Below are positions 10,022-19,015 of a DNA stretch of 64,000 nt, piece by piece. The notes below the pieces were generated by a model. It made no database searches, was not told the DNA's origin, and saw nothing but the letters and a program-made list of their open reading frames with translations. The position numbers were made by a program, and so were the translations under genes. The stretch's first letter is position 1. Each line of letters begins with the position of its first letter. Location: assembly GCF_014647635.1 (NCBI RefSeq), contig NZ_BMPO01000003.1:577978-641977 (forward strand), in the 5' to 3' direction. This DNA comes from Pseudomonas matsuisoli (lineage in GTDB: Bacteria; Pseudomonadota; Gammaproteobacteria; Pseudomonadales; Pseudomonadaceae).

Positions 10022-10815
10022 TGCTTAGCGCCAAAGACCTCAAGATCACGTTCAACCCTGGAACGCCGATCGAGAATCCGGCCCTGCGCGGTTTGTCCCT
10101 GGACATTCCAAACGGCCAATTCGTGACCGTCATCGGCTCCAACGGGGCGGGCAAGTCGACGTTCCTCAACGCCGTTTCGGGCGACTTGGCCATCGATAGC
10201 GGCCAGATCGTCATCGATGACACCGACGTCACGAAGCAGCCGGTGTGGGAGCGCGCCAAACGGGTCGCACGCGTGTTCCAGGACCCCATGGCCGGTACCT
10301 GCGAAGACCTGACCATCGAAGAAAACATGGCCCTCGCGCAGCAACGTGGCGAACGCCGCGGCCTGGGCAAAGCGGTCAGGGCCTCGATGCGCGACGGCTT
10401 CCGCGAAAGCTTGGCGACGCTTGGCCTGGGCCTGGAAAACCGCCTTTCCGATCGCATCGGCCTGCTTTCCGGTGGCCAACGCCAAGCGGTCAGCTTGCTG
10501 ATCGCCGCCCTGCAACCCTCGCGCATCTTGCTGCTCGACGAGCACACCGCAGCACTCGACCCGCGTACGGCGGATTTTGTCCTGCAGCTCACGGCACGGA
10601 TCGTGGCGGAAAAACAGCTCACGACCATGATGGTGACGCACAGCATGCGCCAGGCTCTGGATGTCGGCGAGCGCACGGTGATGCTGCATCAAGGTCAGGT
10701 CGTACTCGATGTGTCCGGCGAAGAGCGCAAGGGCATGGACGTCCCGGATTTGCTTGCCATGTTCGAAAAAGTCAGGGGTGAAAAGCTCAGTGACGATGCG
10801 CTGTTGTTGAGCTAA
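10021..10815 (+). CDS. ABC transporter ATP-binding protein of the TrpX-type importer
   Basis: The 264-residue ATPase has Walker A GSNGAGKST (about residues 39-47), signature LSGGQRQAV, and Walker B ILLLDEHTAALDP followed by an H-loop (MMVTHS). The EHTAALD variant of the Walker B region is common in ATPases paired with this receptor family. It completes a receptor-permease-ATPase operon and powers uptake at the inner membrane. Confidence 0.9.
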   Translation: MLSAKDLKITFNPGTPIENPALRGLSLDIPNGQFVTVIGSNGAGKSTFLNAVSGDLAIDSGQIVIDDTDVTKQPVWERAKRVARVFQDPMAGTCEDLTIEENMALAQQRGERRGLGKAVRASMRDGFRESLATLGLGLENRLSDRIGLLSGGQRQAVSLLIAALQPSRILLLDEHTAALDPRTADFVLQLTARIVAEKQLTTMMVTHSMRQALDVGERTVMLHQGQVVLDVSGEERKGMDVPDLLAMFEKVRGEKLSDDALLLS

Positions 10816-10934
10816 GTCGACTTCTCATCGCTTACAACCCACAAGGGCACCTTGCCGTTGCGAATATCGGCGCCTTCCCAGCCAAGGTCGGCGCTGGCAC
10901 TCTCGTTGCTCCCACCGATGGATCAGGACGCCAC

Positions 10935-11231
10935 ATGGAACCGAGCAAGACCCGAACCAGCTTTTATCGCCGTCTGTACGTCGCTTGGTTGATCGACCGC
11001 GGCGGCGCGAGCAGCATTCCAGCGCTCATGGCCATTACTGGAATGCCCCGCCGCACAGCGCAAGACACCGTTCTCGCCTTGGCGGATCTGGATATCGATT
11101 GCGCATTCGTCCAGGCCGAGGGGGAGCGCAATAACGCCGGTCATTATCGGATCGCGAGCTGGGGCCCTATCGACCATCGCTGGATCGAAGCGAATCTGTC
11201 CCAGATCAAGGCTACGCTCGGCTACCCTTGA
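10935..11231 (+). CDS. Small winged-helix DNA-binding-like protein
   Basis: The 98-residue product resembles small winged helix-turn-helix proteins of the HTH_43 kind: ARG-rich start, YVAWLIDRGGASSIPALMAI and TGMPRRTAQDTVLALADL as helix-turn-helix, then GHYRIASWGPID as wing. AGGAC precedes the ATG. It sits between the ABC operon and an SLC13 carrier and may regulate one of them, but nothing in the sequence shows a target. Confidence 0.7.
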   Translation: MEPSKTRTSFYRRLYVAWLIDRGGASSIPALMAITGMPRRTAQDTVLALADLDIDCAFVQAEGERNNAGHYRIASWGPIDHRWIEANLSQIKATLGYP

Positions 11232-11264
11232 TAGCCTGTTCGAACCTTTCTGGCGAAGCCGGCA

Positions 11265-13091
11265 ATGACCACCGACCTCTTCATCGTCCTGGCCTTACTG
11301 CTCACCTGCATCACGTTGTTCGTCATCAACAAGCCGCGCATGGACGTTGTCGGTCTGATGGTCGTCGTTGCCCTGCCCCTCCTTGGGATTCTGAGCATAG
11401 GGGAAACCCTTGCGGGCTTCAGCGACCCGAGCGTAGTCCTCATTGCCGCGCTGTTCGTCATCGGCGAAGGACTGGTGCGGACGGGCATCGCCTATCGTCT
11501 CGGTGACTGGTTGGTCAAGCGCGCCGGCAGCAGTGAAACCCGTTTGCTGGTGTTGCTGATGCTGGTGGTCGCAGGACTAGGATCGGTCATGAGCTCCACC
11601 GGCGTAGTGGCGATCTTCATTCCGGTCGTACTGAGCATCGCCGCTCGCCTGAATGTCACGGCAAGCCGCTTGATGATGCCGCTTGCATTCGCAGGCCTTA
11701 TCAGCGGCATGCTGACACTCGTCGCCACACCTCCGAACATGGTCGTGCATGGCGAGTTGCTACGAGCAGGTCTTTCGGGTTTCGGCTTTTTTAGCTTCGC
11801 ACCCATCGGACTTGTCGTTCTGGGTATGGGTGTCGTCTATATGTTGTTCGCCAGGCGCTGGCTCGGTGCGCAGGGTGAGCAATCCAATACCCAACGGCGC
11901 CATACCCTGGCGGACCTCGCTCAGGCCTACCATCTTTCGCAGCGCGAATGCCGTTTGCGTGTACTGCCTGCCTCGCGCCTCGCTAACCAGGCATTGAACG
12001 CGCTCGAACTGCGGCAGCAATACGGAATCAACGTCATCGGCGTCGAGCGCAAACGGGGCTTTCGGACTGAGCTACTGATCGCAACCGGCAGCACGGAATT
12101 ATTACCCGGTGACGTGCTGCTTGCCGATCTGGCCAGCCCCGCGATTGCCCTTTTGGGCGCTTACGACGAACTGGGTCTGGAAGCACTGCCGCTTAAAAGT
12201 TCGTACTACGCCGTTCACTCCCATGAATTGGGACTGGTGGAGGTCGCCCTTCCGCCGGAATCCGAGCTCATCGGTAAAACCATCCAAGAGCTCGGTTTCC
12301 GTAGCCGCCACAAATTGAACGTCGTGGGTTTGCGCCGCGACCGCCAGGCGCTCGACGGTTTATTGGTTGATGAGAAGCTCAAGCCCGGCGACACCCTGCT
12401 GGTCGCGGGTAAGTGGCGACGTATTCATGCTCTTCAGGGGCAAAGCCGGGATTTCCTGGTACTGACCCTGCCCGCAGAAGTCGACGAGGTCGCGTCCACG
12501 GCCAGCAAAGCCCCTTATGCACTGCTCAGCCTAGCAGTGATGGTTGTGTTGATGGTCAGCGGCTGGGTCCCCAATGTCGTTGCGGCATTGATCGCCTGCC
12601 TGATGATGGGCGCGTTTCGCTGCATCGATATGGACAGCGCCTATCGTGCCGTCCATTGGCCGAGCCTGCTACTGATCGTGGGGATGTTGCCGTTCGCGCT
12701 TGCCTTACAGCGCACGGGGGGCATCAATCTAGCCGTCGAGGGACTCATCGCCGTGGTCGGTGACGCCAGTCCGCACGCGATGCTCGCTGCACTGTTTCTG
12801 CTCACGGCCATCATCGGCCTATTCATCTCCAATACAGCAACGGCCGTGCTTATGGCTCCGGTCGCCCTGACGGCTGCGCAGCAACTGCAGGTCTCGCCCT
12901 ACCCCTTCGCCATGACCGTGGCGATTGCCGCATCCGCTGCGTTCATGACGCCGGTGTCATCGCCGGTCAACACCCTGGTGCTAGGGCCGGGCCAATATCG
13001 GTTCGTGGATTTCATAAAAATCGGCGTACCGTTCACGGTGTTAGTGCTAGTAGCGACGGTGGTATTGGTACCGCTGCTGTTTTCGCTCTGA
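11265..13091 (+). CDS. SLC13-family permease with two TrkA-C (RCK_C) domains
   Basis: The 608-residue carrier has an N-terminal membrane half (about residues 1-200), a soluble centre with two RCK_C/TrkA-C modules (INVIGVERKRGFRTELLIATG... and LNVVGLRRDRQALDG... ending KPGDTLLVAGKW), and a C-terminal membrane half with the carrier motif FISNTATAVLMAPVAL. This is the usual plan of bacterial SLC13 (DASS) proteins exporting or importing sulfate, dicarboxylates or other anions. Its substrate is not evident. It follows the small HTH gene by 33 bases on the same strand. Confidence 0.85.
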   Translation: MTTDLFIVLALLLTCITLFVINKPRMDVVGLMVVVALPLLGILSIGETLAGFSDPSVVLIAALFVIGEGLVRTGIAYRLGDWLVKRAGSSETRLLVLLMLVVAGLGSVMSSTGVVAIFIPVVLSIAARLNVTASRLMMPLAFAGLISGMLTLVATPPNMVVHGELLRAGLSGFGFFSFAPIGLVVLGMGVVYMLFARRWLGAQGEQSNTQRRHTLADLAQAYHLSQRECRLRVLPASRLANQALNALELRQQYGINVIGVERKRGFRTELLIATGSTELLPGDVLLADLASPAIALLGAYDELGLEALPLKSSYYAVHSHELGLVEVALPPESELIGKTIQELGFRSRHKLNVVGLRRDRQALDGLLVDEKLKPGDTLLVAGKWRRIHALQGQSRDFLVLTLPAEVDEVASTASKAPYALLSLAVMVVLMVSGWVPNVVAALIACLMMGAFRCIDMDSAYRAVHWPSLLLIVGMLPFALALQRTGGINLAVEGLIAVVGDASPHAMLAALFLLTAIIGLFISNTATAVLMAPVALTAAQQLQVSPYPFAMTVAIAASAAFMTPVSSPVNTLVLGPGQYRFVDFIKIGVPFTVLVLVATVVLVPLLFSL

Positions 13092-13112
13092 CGGGTTGGC
13101 GCTTGGCAAAAG

Positions 13113-13183
13113 AGCGATCGCCCACAAGTGGGCTCCTACAGAAAAGCGAGCCCTTTGTAGGAGCCCACTTGTGGGCGATCGCT
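13113..13183. repeat. REP doublet (two inverted 28-bp REP copies)
   Basis: The 28 bases at 13113-13140 are the exact reverse complement of 13156-13183, with a 15-base spacer. Each copy is itself partly palindromic, with GCCCACTTGTGGGC at its core and the TGTAGGAG end typical of Pseudomonas REPs. This inverted doublet (REPIN-like) occupies the space after the SLC13 gene and could also stop transcription. Confidence 0.9.
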
Positions 13184-13308
13184 TTTCTACCAGAGCAGCC
13201 CGACTCTAAACGTAGAGCAACAAATCGTTACGCGGTCATGACACTGCGCCTTGAATGGCAGAAAGCTTGCAGGCATCTATAACGGTACATTCCGTTGACG
13301 GTGCTTCA

Positions 13309-14250
13309 ATGTCCGCATTGTTTCTTAACTTACGTAAACGCTGGCTGAGCCTCTCTTTCCTTGTCGCCCTGGTCATTGGCTGGCCGGTAGGTTGCGCCAA
13401 GCTAGAGCAGACCGAGCGGGAACTGGTCTTTCGTATCGAGCCAGGTATTGCCAGTTGGTACACCGGCTTGCCGGCTGGCGTCGAGGAACTGGACCTGAGC
13501 GTGCCGACGTTCGGTGCGGATGAGAGCCTGTATGCCTGGTGGTGGCCGGCAGAGGATAAGGACGCGCCAACGCTGCTTTATCTGCATGGCTCCCGCTGGA
13601 ACCTTACCGGGCAACTGTTTCGCATCCAGGAACTGCGCCGTCTTGGATTTTCGATCCTGGCGGTCGACTACCGGGGTTTCGGCGAAAGCCGGGGGGCGCT
13701 CCCGTCCGAACGCACCGTGAACGAAGATGCGCGCACGGCCTGGGCGAAGCTGACGGAATTACAGCCCGACCCGGCAAAGCGACTCATCTATGGGCATTCG
13801 CTAGGCGGCGCCGTCGCAGTGGATCTTGCCGCCGAGCTCGGCCAAGACGCGGCAGATTCCGGCCAACCCGTAGCGGCACGCGGTCTCATCATCGAATCCA
13901 CGTTCACGACGCTGGCGGACGCGGCAGCGGCGGTGGCCGATACCTCGCTGCCGATTCGCTGGATCATGTCGCAACGCTTCGATTCGGTTGGCAAGATCGA
14001 AGAGATCAATATGCCGGTGCTCATCGTCCATGGCACGGACGATCGTTATGTCCCTGCGCGCTTCAGCGAAGAACTGTTCGCCGCCGCGCGCGATCCCAAG
14101 CAGTTGCTGCTGGTGCCAGGAGGCACGCACAACAACAGCATGCGCGTCAGCGGAGGCCGCTATCAGCAGGCTATCGAGCAATTGATGGAGAGCGGCACGG
14201 TCCCAACCACTGCAGGTACCACCACACCTAGAAAAGAGAATGCCGGCTAG
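13309..14250 (+). CDS. Alpha/beta hydrolase, membrane-anchored
   Basis: The 313-residue protein has an N-terminal hydrophobic segment ending in a lipobox-like GWPVGC (Cys29), then an alpha/beta-hydrolase fold: oxyanion region YLHGSRWNLTG, nucleophile elbow GHSLGG (Ser164), acid in VHGTDDRYVP and catalytic His in GGTHNNS. It is probably a cell-envelope serine hydrolase of the BAAT/dienelactone-hydrolase-like group acting on an ester or thioester. I took the ATG at 13309; an earlier in-frame start at 13255 would put 18 polar residues before the signal. No operon partner is evident. Confidence 0.8.
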   Translation: MSALFLNLRKRWLSLSFLVALVIGWPVGCAKLEQTERELVFRIEPGIASWYTGLPAGVEELDLSVPTFGADESLYAWWWPAEDKDAPTLLYLHGSRWNLTGQLFRIQELRRLGFSILAVDYRGFGESRGALPSERTVNEDARTAWAKLTELQPDPAKRLIYGHSLGGAVAVDLAAELGQDAADSGQPVAARGLIIESTFTTLADAAAAVADTSLPIRWIMSQRFDSVGKIEEINMPVLIVHGTDDRYVPARFSEELFAAARDPKQLLLVPGGTHNNSMRVSGGRYQQAIEQLMESGTVPTTAGTTTPRKENAG

Positions 14251-14325
14251 TGGTGGCATCTCGCGGGGATCGCCGCCCACGTGGCCTTGTGGGACACTAG
14301 CGCGCCCTACCCTGCTATACCGATC

Positions 14326-15300
14326 ATGTCCCGAACGACCCCGCCCAAACGCCCACCGCCCCAGGCCAAGAAAACCACGGGGCTGCACCCTCGCAACCGC
14401 CACCAGGGGCATTACGACTTCGACGCATTGATGCGGACGACGCCTGAGCTGAAGGCATTCGTCATCCTCAATCCCTACGGTAAACGCAGCATCGACTTCG
14501 CCGATCCGCACGCGGTGCGTACGCTGAACCGTGCGCTGCTGTGCCACCTTTACGGAATTCGCCACTGGGACATTCCTGACGGTTATCTCTGCCCGCCGGT
14601 ACCTGGGCGCGCAGACTATATCCACGGGCTTGCCGACCTGTTGGCCGAAGACGCCGCCGGCCGTATACCGCGAGGCGTATCGGTCCGGGCGTTGGATATC
14701 GGCACCGGCGCCAACTGCATCTATCCCCTGCTCGGTCATGGCGATTACGGCTGGCACTTCGTTGGCGCGGACATTGATGAGCGCGCGATGTCCGCGGCGG
14801 GTGCGATGCTCGCCGCCAACGGGCTCGAACCGGCCATCGAACTGCGTCGACAAACGAATCCCGACTGGCTGTTTCGCGGCATCGTGCAACCGGGTGAGCG
14901 GTTCGAGTTGACGCTCTGCAACCCGCCGTTTCACACCAATGCCGATGAGGCCCATGCCGGCAGTCGGCGCAAGTGGAAGAATCTAGGCAAGCTCGATCCG
15001 AAGCGAAAGCTGCCCACGCTCAACTTCGGCGGGCAGAGCAATGAACTGTGGTGTCCGGGTGGTGAACTCGCCTTTTTGCGGCGAATGATCGAGGAAAGCG
15101 AAGCCTACGCGACGCAGGTGCTCTGGTTCACGAGCCTCGTCTCGAAGGGCGGCAATCTCGACCCGCTACAGCGTGCGTTAGGACGCACCTCGGCCGTGGA
15201 GGTGCGGGTCGCGGAAATGGCTCAAGGCCAGAAACGCAGCCGATTCCTGGCGTGGTCGTTTCACGATGCGCGCACGCGCAAGGAATGGCTTAAGCCATAA
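14326..15300 (+). CDS. rlmF: 23S rRNA (adenine-N6)-methyltransferase, A1618
   Basis: The 324-residue product carries [14 protein letters not shown] near the N-terminus, the SAM-binding motif [14 protein letters not shown] (about 123-136) and the N6-adenine catalytic motif CNPPF (198-202), all hallmarks of RlmF. It methylates A1618 of 23S rRNA in the cytoplasm. The basic, proline-rich first 20 residues are common in the family. It stands alone between a hydrolase and a convergent hemerythrin gene. Confidence 0.93.
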   Translation: MSRTTPPKRPPPQAKKTTGLHPRNRHQGHYDFDALMRTTPELKAFVILNPYGKRSIDFADPHAVRTLNRALLCHLYGIRHWDIPDGYLCPPVPGRADYIHGLADLLAEDAAGRIPRGVSVRALDIGTGANCIYPLLGHGDYGWHFVGADIDERAMSAAGAMLAANGLEPAIELRRQTNPDWLFRGIVQPGERFELTLCNPPFHTNADEAHAGSRRKWKNLGKLDPKRKLPTLNFGGQSNELWCPGGELAFLRRMIEESEAYATQVLWFTSLVSKGGNLDPLQRALGRTSAVEVRVAEMAQGQKRSRFLAWSFHDARTRKEWLKP

Positions 15301-15357
15301 TCCGTGGCTTTTGTCGGGGCGGCACCCGGGTTCACACCCGGTCTACAGGAGCCGTAG

Positions 15358-15385
15358 GGTGGATGGACGCAGCCATCCACCTTTT
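15358..15385. terminator. Hairpin between rlmF and hemerythrin genes
   Basis: GGTGGATGG (15358-15366) pairs with CCATCCACC (15373-15381), followed by TTTT. It lies between convergent genes and shares its arms with the valS terminator repeat. Confidence 0.6.
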
Positions 15386-15457
15386 AAAACGTACATTGAA
15401 GGCAACTGAAGCGTACGACGGCCCGGGCGATGGCTGCCCGGTTGCCCCTATGGATGC

Positions 15458-15928
15458 CTAACCTCGCCGTCCAAAAAAAGTACGTTTGGCTCTCGCCAAC
15501 CAGCCCTCGTGCGAATGGTCGCTGGTGATTTTCTTGAGATTGCGATTTACCACCTCGACGTAGTTACGATCGTCACTGCGGATATGACTCACCAGCCAGC
15601 GACCTAGCGTCTGGCCGAGCTCGTCGGTCACGTTCTCCCCTTCACGAAATCGCGTTCTCAAGGATTCGACGCGCTTTATGAATACTTCGTGGACACGCTT
15701 GTGCGCGCGACAAAAAACGTAGCCTGCTTCCTCCATCAGCGACTCCTCGAACGCGAAGTGAGAAATCGTGTAATCCACCAGTTGTTCGATGATGTCCGCA
15801 ACGGTGGTCGAAGACACTCCACGACGAGCGTCTTCGAGTCCATTGATCATCGCGATGATCTGTCGATGCTGATCGTCGATCACGTCGATACCCGTATCAA
15901 GGTCACTGCTCCAGACGAAATGAGCCAC
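15458..15928 (-). CDS. Bacteriohemerythrin
   Basis: The 156-residue protein has the complete diiron site of hemerythrins: His21, His57, Glu61, His76, His80, His115 and Asp120 in the patterns DDQHRQI, HFAFEE, HKRVH and HIRSDD. Bacteriohemerythrins bind O2 reversibly and may deliver or sense it. I chose the GTG at 15928 because it gives the typical start MAHFVW and GAGGA lies 8 bases upstream; another GTG at 15934 is possible. A basic tail (RAKRTFFGRRG) extends beyond the core domain. Neighbours give no functional clue. Confidence 0.88.
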   Translation of the reverse strand: MAHFVWSSDLDTGIDVIDDQHRQIIAMINGLEDARRGVSSTTVADIIEQLVDYTISHFAFEESLMEEAGYVFCRAHKRVHEVFIKRVESLRTRFREGENVTDELGQTLGRWLVSHIRSDDRNYVEVVNRNLKKITSDHSHEGWLARAKRTFFGRRG

Positions 15929-16128
15929 GTCCACGTCCTCAATCGATGCTTGAAGGGGCAAGCTTGCCGGCTCGCACACGGCTGTTCATTGACGGACATC
16001 AATGCCGCTGGACAGCGGCCAGCGCTTTCGCAATCCCAACAGGACCGTTAGGCTGGTCCGCTCAATTCACCCGCGGTCCGTCATCGCGCCCTGCATTCCC
16101 GCATTCCCGATACCAGAGCAACCCCTGC

Positions 16129-17247
16129 ATGTTCAGATCCCGCTTTACCATGCTGTCGATCATCGTTGGTCTTCATCTGCTCGTTGCCGTCTCGCTCATT
16201 CCCTTCCTGCCAATAGGCCCACTCGGACAAGCCCTCGCGAGCCTCTACATGATCGCCTCTTGCGCCCTGATGCCCATCGGCTTCCGGTCTCGGGGAATCA
16301 ATTCCAAGCCGCTGGCCTGGGCGAGCTTGATGACCATGGGCATCTTCTCCAGCCTGGCGGTGTTCGCGCTGATCCGTGCGCTCGTGTTGGGCGTGTTGAT
16401 GGTGGTAGGCGTGGACGTTGCCGCGCACTGGGCACAGGGCTCGGCGATCGCGGTGCTGGTAGGCGTGGGCATGGTGACGCTGGTCGGCGTCTACACCGCT
16501 CGGCGCGTGGCGCCGGTCAAATCCGTACAGATTCCACTCAAGGGGCTGCCGGAGGCGTTCGAAGGTTTCACGATCGTGCAGATCAGCGACATCCACGTCG
16601 GGCCGACCATCAAGCGGCGCTACATCGAACGCATCGTCGAACGCGTCAACAGCTTGCAGCCGGACTACGTGGCCGTCACTGGTGATCTAGTAGACGGCAG
16701 CGTCGCGCAGCTTTCTCAGCACATCGGACCCTTGGCGAATCTCAACGGCGCGCATGGCGTGGGCGTAGTGACCGGTAACCACGAATACTATTCCGGTGCC
16801 CCGGCCTGGGTTGCCGAGCTACGGCGCATGGGCCTGACCGTACTGATGAACGAACATCGCATCATCGAGCGCGAAGGCGCAGCGCTGGTCATTGCGGGTA
16901 TCACCGACTATTCCGCGGGCGCGTATGAGCCGTCCCACACGAGTGATGCACGCGCCGCCATCGCGGGCGCACCAACGGATGCATGCAAGATCCTGCTGGC
17001 GCATCAGCCACGGTCCTCGGAGGCCGCCAGGGACGCGGGCTTCGATCTTCAATTGTCCGGGCACACCCATGGAGGGCAATTCTGGCCGTGGATGCATTTC
17101 GTGCGCATGCAGCAGCCGTGGGTCGCAGGCATTCATCACCTGGGCAAACTGACGGTCTACATCAGCCGAGGCACCGGTTATTGGGGCCCTCCCATTCGCT
17201 TTGCCGCACCCTCGGAGATCACCCGCATCCGTCTTGTCGCCGCCTAA
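16129..17247 (+). CDS. Membrane-anchored metallophosphoesterase
   Basis: The 372-residue protein starts with about four hydrophobic segments (to about residue 125), followed by a calcineurin-like phosphoesterase domain with the full metal motif set: DIHVG, GDLVDG, GNHEYY and GHTHGGQ. Members of this group (YaeI/YkuE-like) hydrolyse phosphodiesters, some on UDP-diacylglucosamine or other lipids. Substrate not evident. The ATG at 16129 has only a weak ribosome site; the ATG at 16150 is an alternative. phzF-like gene follows after 15 bases, so co-transcription is likely. Confidence 0.85.
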   Translation: MFRSRFTMLSIIVGLHLLVAVSLIPFLPIGPLGQALASLYMIASCALMPIGFRSRGINSKPLAWASLMTMGIFSSLAVFALIRALVLGVLMVVGVDVAAHWAQGSAIAVLVGVGMVTLVGVYTARRVAPVKSVQIPLKGLPEAFEGFTIVQISDIHVGPTIKRRYIERIVERVNSLQPDYVAVTGDLVDGSVAQLSQHIGPLANLNGAHGVGVVTGNHEYYSGAPAWVAELRRMGLTVLMNEHRIIEREGAALVIAGITDYSAGAYEPSHTSDARAAIAGAPTDACKILLAHQPRSSEAARDAGFDLQLSGHTHGGQFWPWMHFVRMQQPWVAGIHHLGKLTVYISRGTGYWGPPIRFAAPSEITRIRLVAA

Positions 17248-17262
17248 CCAGAGGATTTTGCA

Positions 17263-18165
17263 ATGATTCGCCGCTTCAAACAGGTCGACGTCTTCACCCA
17301 GGCTCCTTTCAAAGGCAACCCGCTGGCCGTGGTACTCGAGGCGGACGGGCTTTCGGACGCCGACATGCAGGCCATCGCACGCTGGACCAACCTCTCGGAA
17401 ACGACTTTTGTCCTGCCGCCGACGTCGATCGAGGCCGACTACCGCGTACGCATCTTCACACCGGATACCGAATTGCCCTTCGCCGGCCATCCAACGCTCG
17501 GCACCGCGCATGCATTGCTCGAATCGGGGCTGGAAACACGCGAGCCAGGACAATTACTGCAGGAATGCGCAGCGGGGCTCATCCAGATCGAAACCCGCAG
17601 CGATGGCGCGCTCGCCTTTCGGGCACCGGCCGCTGACGTCCTCCCGTTGGAAGACCGTCACCTACCAACGTTAGACCGCGCGCTGGCTGGAACCTATCGC
17701 TGTGCGGGCACCTCTCCGACACGCGTGCAGGCGGGAATTCCATGGTTGCTGGTACGCGTGCCGACGCTCGAAGCGTGCCTTGCACTCGAGCCCGACGTCG
17801 CCGCGCTGAACGAGCTGCTTCACGCATGCAACGCCACGGGCCTTGCGATCTATGCGCCCCAGCCCGACGCGTTGATCGCCGAGTACGAGCTGCGTACGTT
17901 CCTCGTCGAACACGGTTCGCTGGTCGAAGACCCGGTAACGGGCTCGGCCAATGCCTGCCTCGCACGTCTGCTGCAAACACAAGACTTCCCGGACGGTAGC
18001 CAGACACGTGATGGATACCGCGCACGCCAAGGGACTCGCTTGCATCGCGACGGGCGGGTGAGTGTGATCTACCGTTCAGGGGATCCATGGATCGGCGGGC
18101 ATAGCGTAACCCTCGTCGACGGCACGCTTACCACCTCATTGCCGACGGACGAGCCATTGGCGTGA
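17263..18165 (+). CDS. PhzF-family isomerase-like protein
   Basis: The 300-residue product fits the PhzF/diaminopimelate-epimerase fold: N-terminal VDVFTQAPFKGNPLAVV, the catalytic-glutamate region NLSETTFVLPP (Glu46), the acid motif IFTPDTELPFAGHPTLGTAH and DPVTGSANACLA. PhzF proteins are isomerases, one acting in phenazine synthesis, but most homologues including this one have no phenazine genes nearby. AGAGGA lies ahead of the ATG. It follows the phosphoesterase gene closely and precedes an isochorismatase-fold gene; the three may form one unit. Confidence 0.88.
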   Translation: MIRRFKQVDVFTQAPFKGNPLAVVLEADGLSDADMQAIARWTNLSETTFVLPPTSIEADYRVRIFTPDTELPFAGHPTLGTAHALLESGLETREPGQLLQECAAGLIQIETRSDGALAFRAPAADVLPLEDRHLPTLDRALAGTYRCAGTSPTRVQAGIPWLLVRVPTLEACLALEPDVAALNELLHACNATGLAIYAPQPDALIAEYELRTFLVEHGSLVEDPVTGSANACLARLLQTQDFPDGSQTRDGYRARQGTRLHRDGRVSVIYRSGDPWIGGHSVTLVDGTLTTSLPTDEPLA

Positions 18166-18252
18166 CACGCTCGATTGCACTCGGGCACGTCATCTGCGGT
18201 CCGTATTGGACCTCATCGTGAATTCGCGCGTAGACACTCGACAGGAGGACGC

Positions 18253-18825
18253 ATGACAACCGCTTTCATCGGCTTGGACTACATCGTCGATATCACCCAC
18301 CCTGACGGCAAGATGGCCGGCGCGGCAGAACAGGTCATCGACCGCGACGTCATCGCCAATGCCAACCGCGCCTTGGCGATCGCCAAGGAAAAGGGTTGGT
18401 TGACCGTGCTGGTCAAAGTTGGCTTCGCCAAAGGCTATCCCGACCAGCCCAAGCACTCGAAGCTATTCGGCAAGGCACACGAATACGGCGTGCTGGAAGA
18501 AGGCAGCCCCGGCATGGCATTCCATCCTGACCTGGATGCCGCCAAAGCCGATATCGTGCTGACCAAACCGCGGGTAAATGCGTTCTATGGCACCCAACTC
18601 GACCCCGCGCTGCGTGCACGCGGCGTCACTCGCGTGGTGTTGGCCGGCGTCAGTACGATGATGGCCGTCCAGAGCGCCGCTCGGGATGCCCATGATCGCG
18701 ACTACGAGGTCTTGATCCTCGAAGAGGCGTGTGCTGCGGCTGAAACTGCAGACCACGAGGATTCCATCCGGACCTTACGAACCGTCACCGATGTGGTGAC
18801 GCTCGACGAGCTGGCGAAGCTTTAG
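18253..18825 (+). CDS. Isochorismatase-fold hydrolase with Ala in place of the usual catalytic Cys
   Basis: The 190-residue protein has the isochorismatase/cysteine-hydrolase fold: Asp9 (IGLDYIVD), Lys105 (VLTKPRVNAF) and the strand VVLAGVSTMMAVQSAARDA. In amidohydrolase members the last motif reads GVxTxxCV with a nucleophilic Cys; here the position is Ala138. Loss of the Cys is seen in true isochorismatases (vinyl-ether hydrolysis), so this is not a standard amidase. AGGAGG precedes the ATG at 18253. It sits 87 bases after the PhzF-like gene. Confidence 0.82.
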   Translation: MTTAFIGLDYIVDITHPDGKMAGAAEQVIDRDVIANANRALAIAKEKGWLTVLVKVGFAKGYPDQPKHSKLFGKAHEYGVLEEGSPGMAFHPDLDAAKADIVLTKPRVNAFYGTQLDPALRARGVTRVVLAGVSTMMAVQSAARDAHDRDYEVLILEEACAAAETADHEDSIRTLRTVTDVVTLDELAKL

Positions 18826-18880
18826 GCTGTTCGCTGGCTAGGGCGGGCTTTTCTGCGGAGCCTGCCCCGCCTCATCGCAA

Positions 18881-18931
18881 GCCGGGCTCTACCCGGCCTA
18901 CAGAACGATCCGTAGGGCGGGTGAAACCCGC
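18881..18931. repeat. Two short hairpins after the isochorismatase-fold gene
   Basis: GCCGGGCTCTACCCGGC (18881-18897) and GCGGGTGAAACCCGC (18917-18931) are adjacent small palindromes between convergent genes, with T-rich runs just after. They resemble dispersed intergenic hairpins and may act as terminators. Confidence 0.45.
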
Positions 18932-19015
18932 GTATTTTCCGGTTTTTTGTGGCGTTTTTTGGAAGAGCTCCAGGTTCGCACCCAGCCTACGATGGCCAAG
19001 CATCCATGGGCGTGT

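Noticed and set aside
17263..18825. Phenazine biosynthesis locus
   Set aside because: Only PhzF-like and isochorismatase-fold proteins occur; the core phenazine genes (phzA/B, phzC, phzE, phzG) are absent and both families are common outside that pathway.
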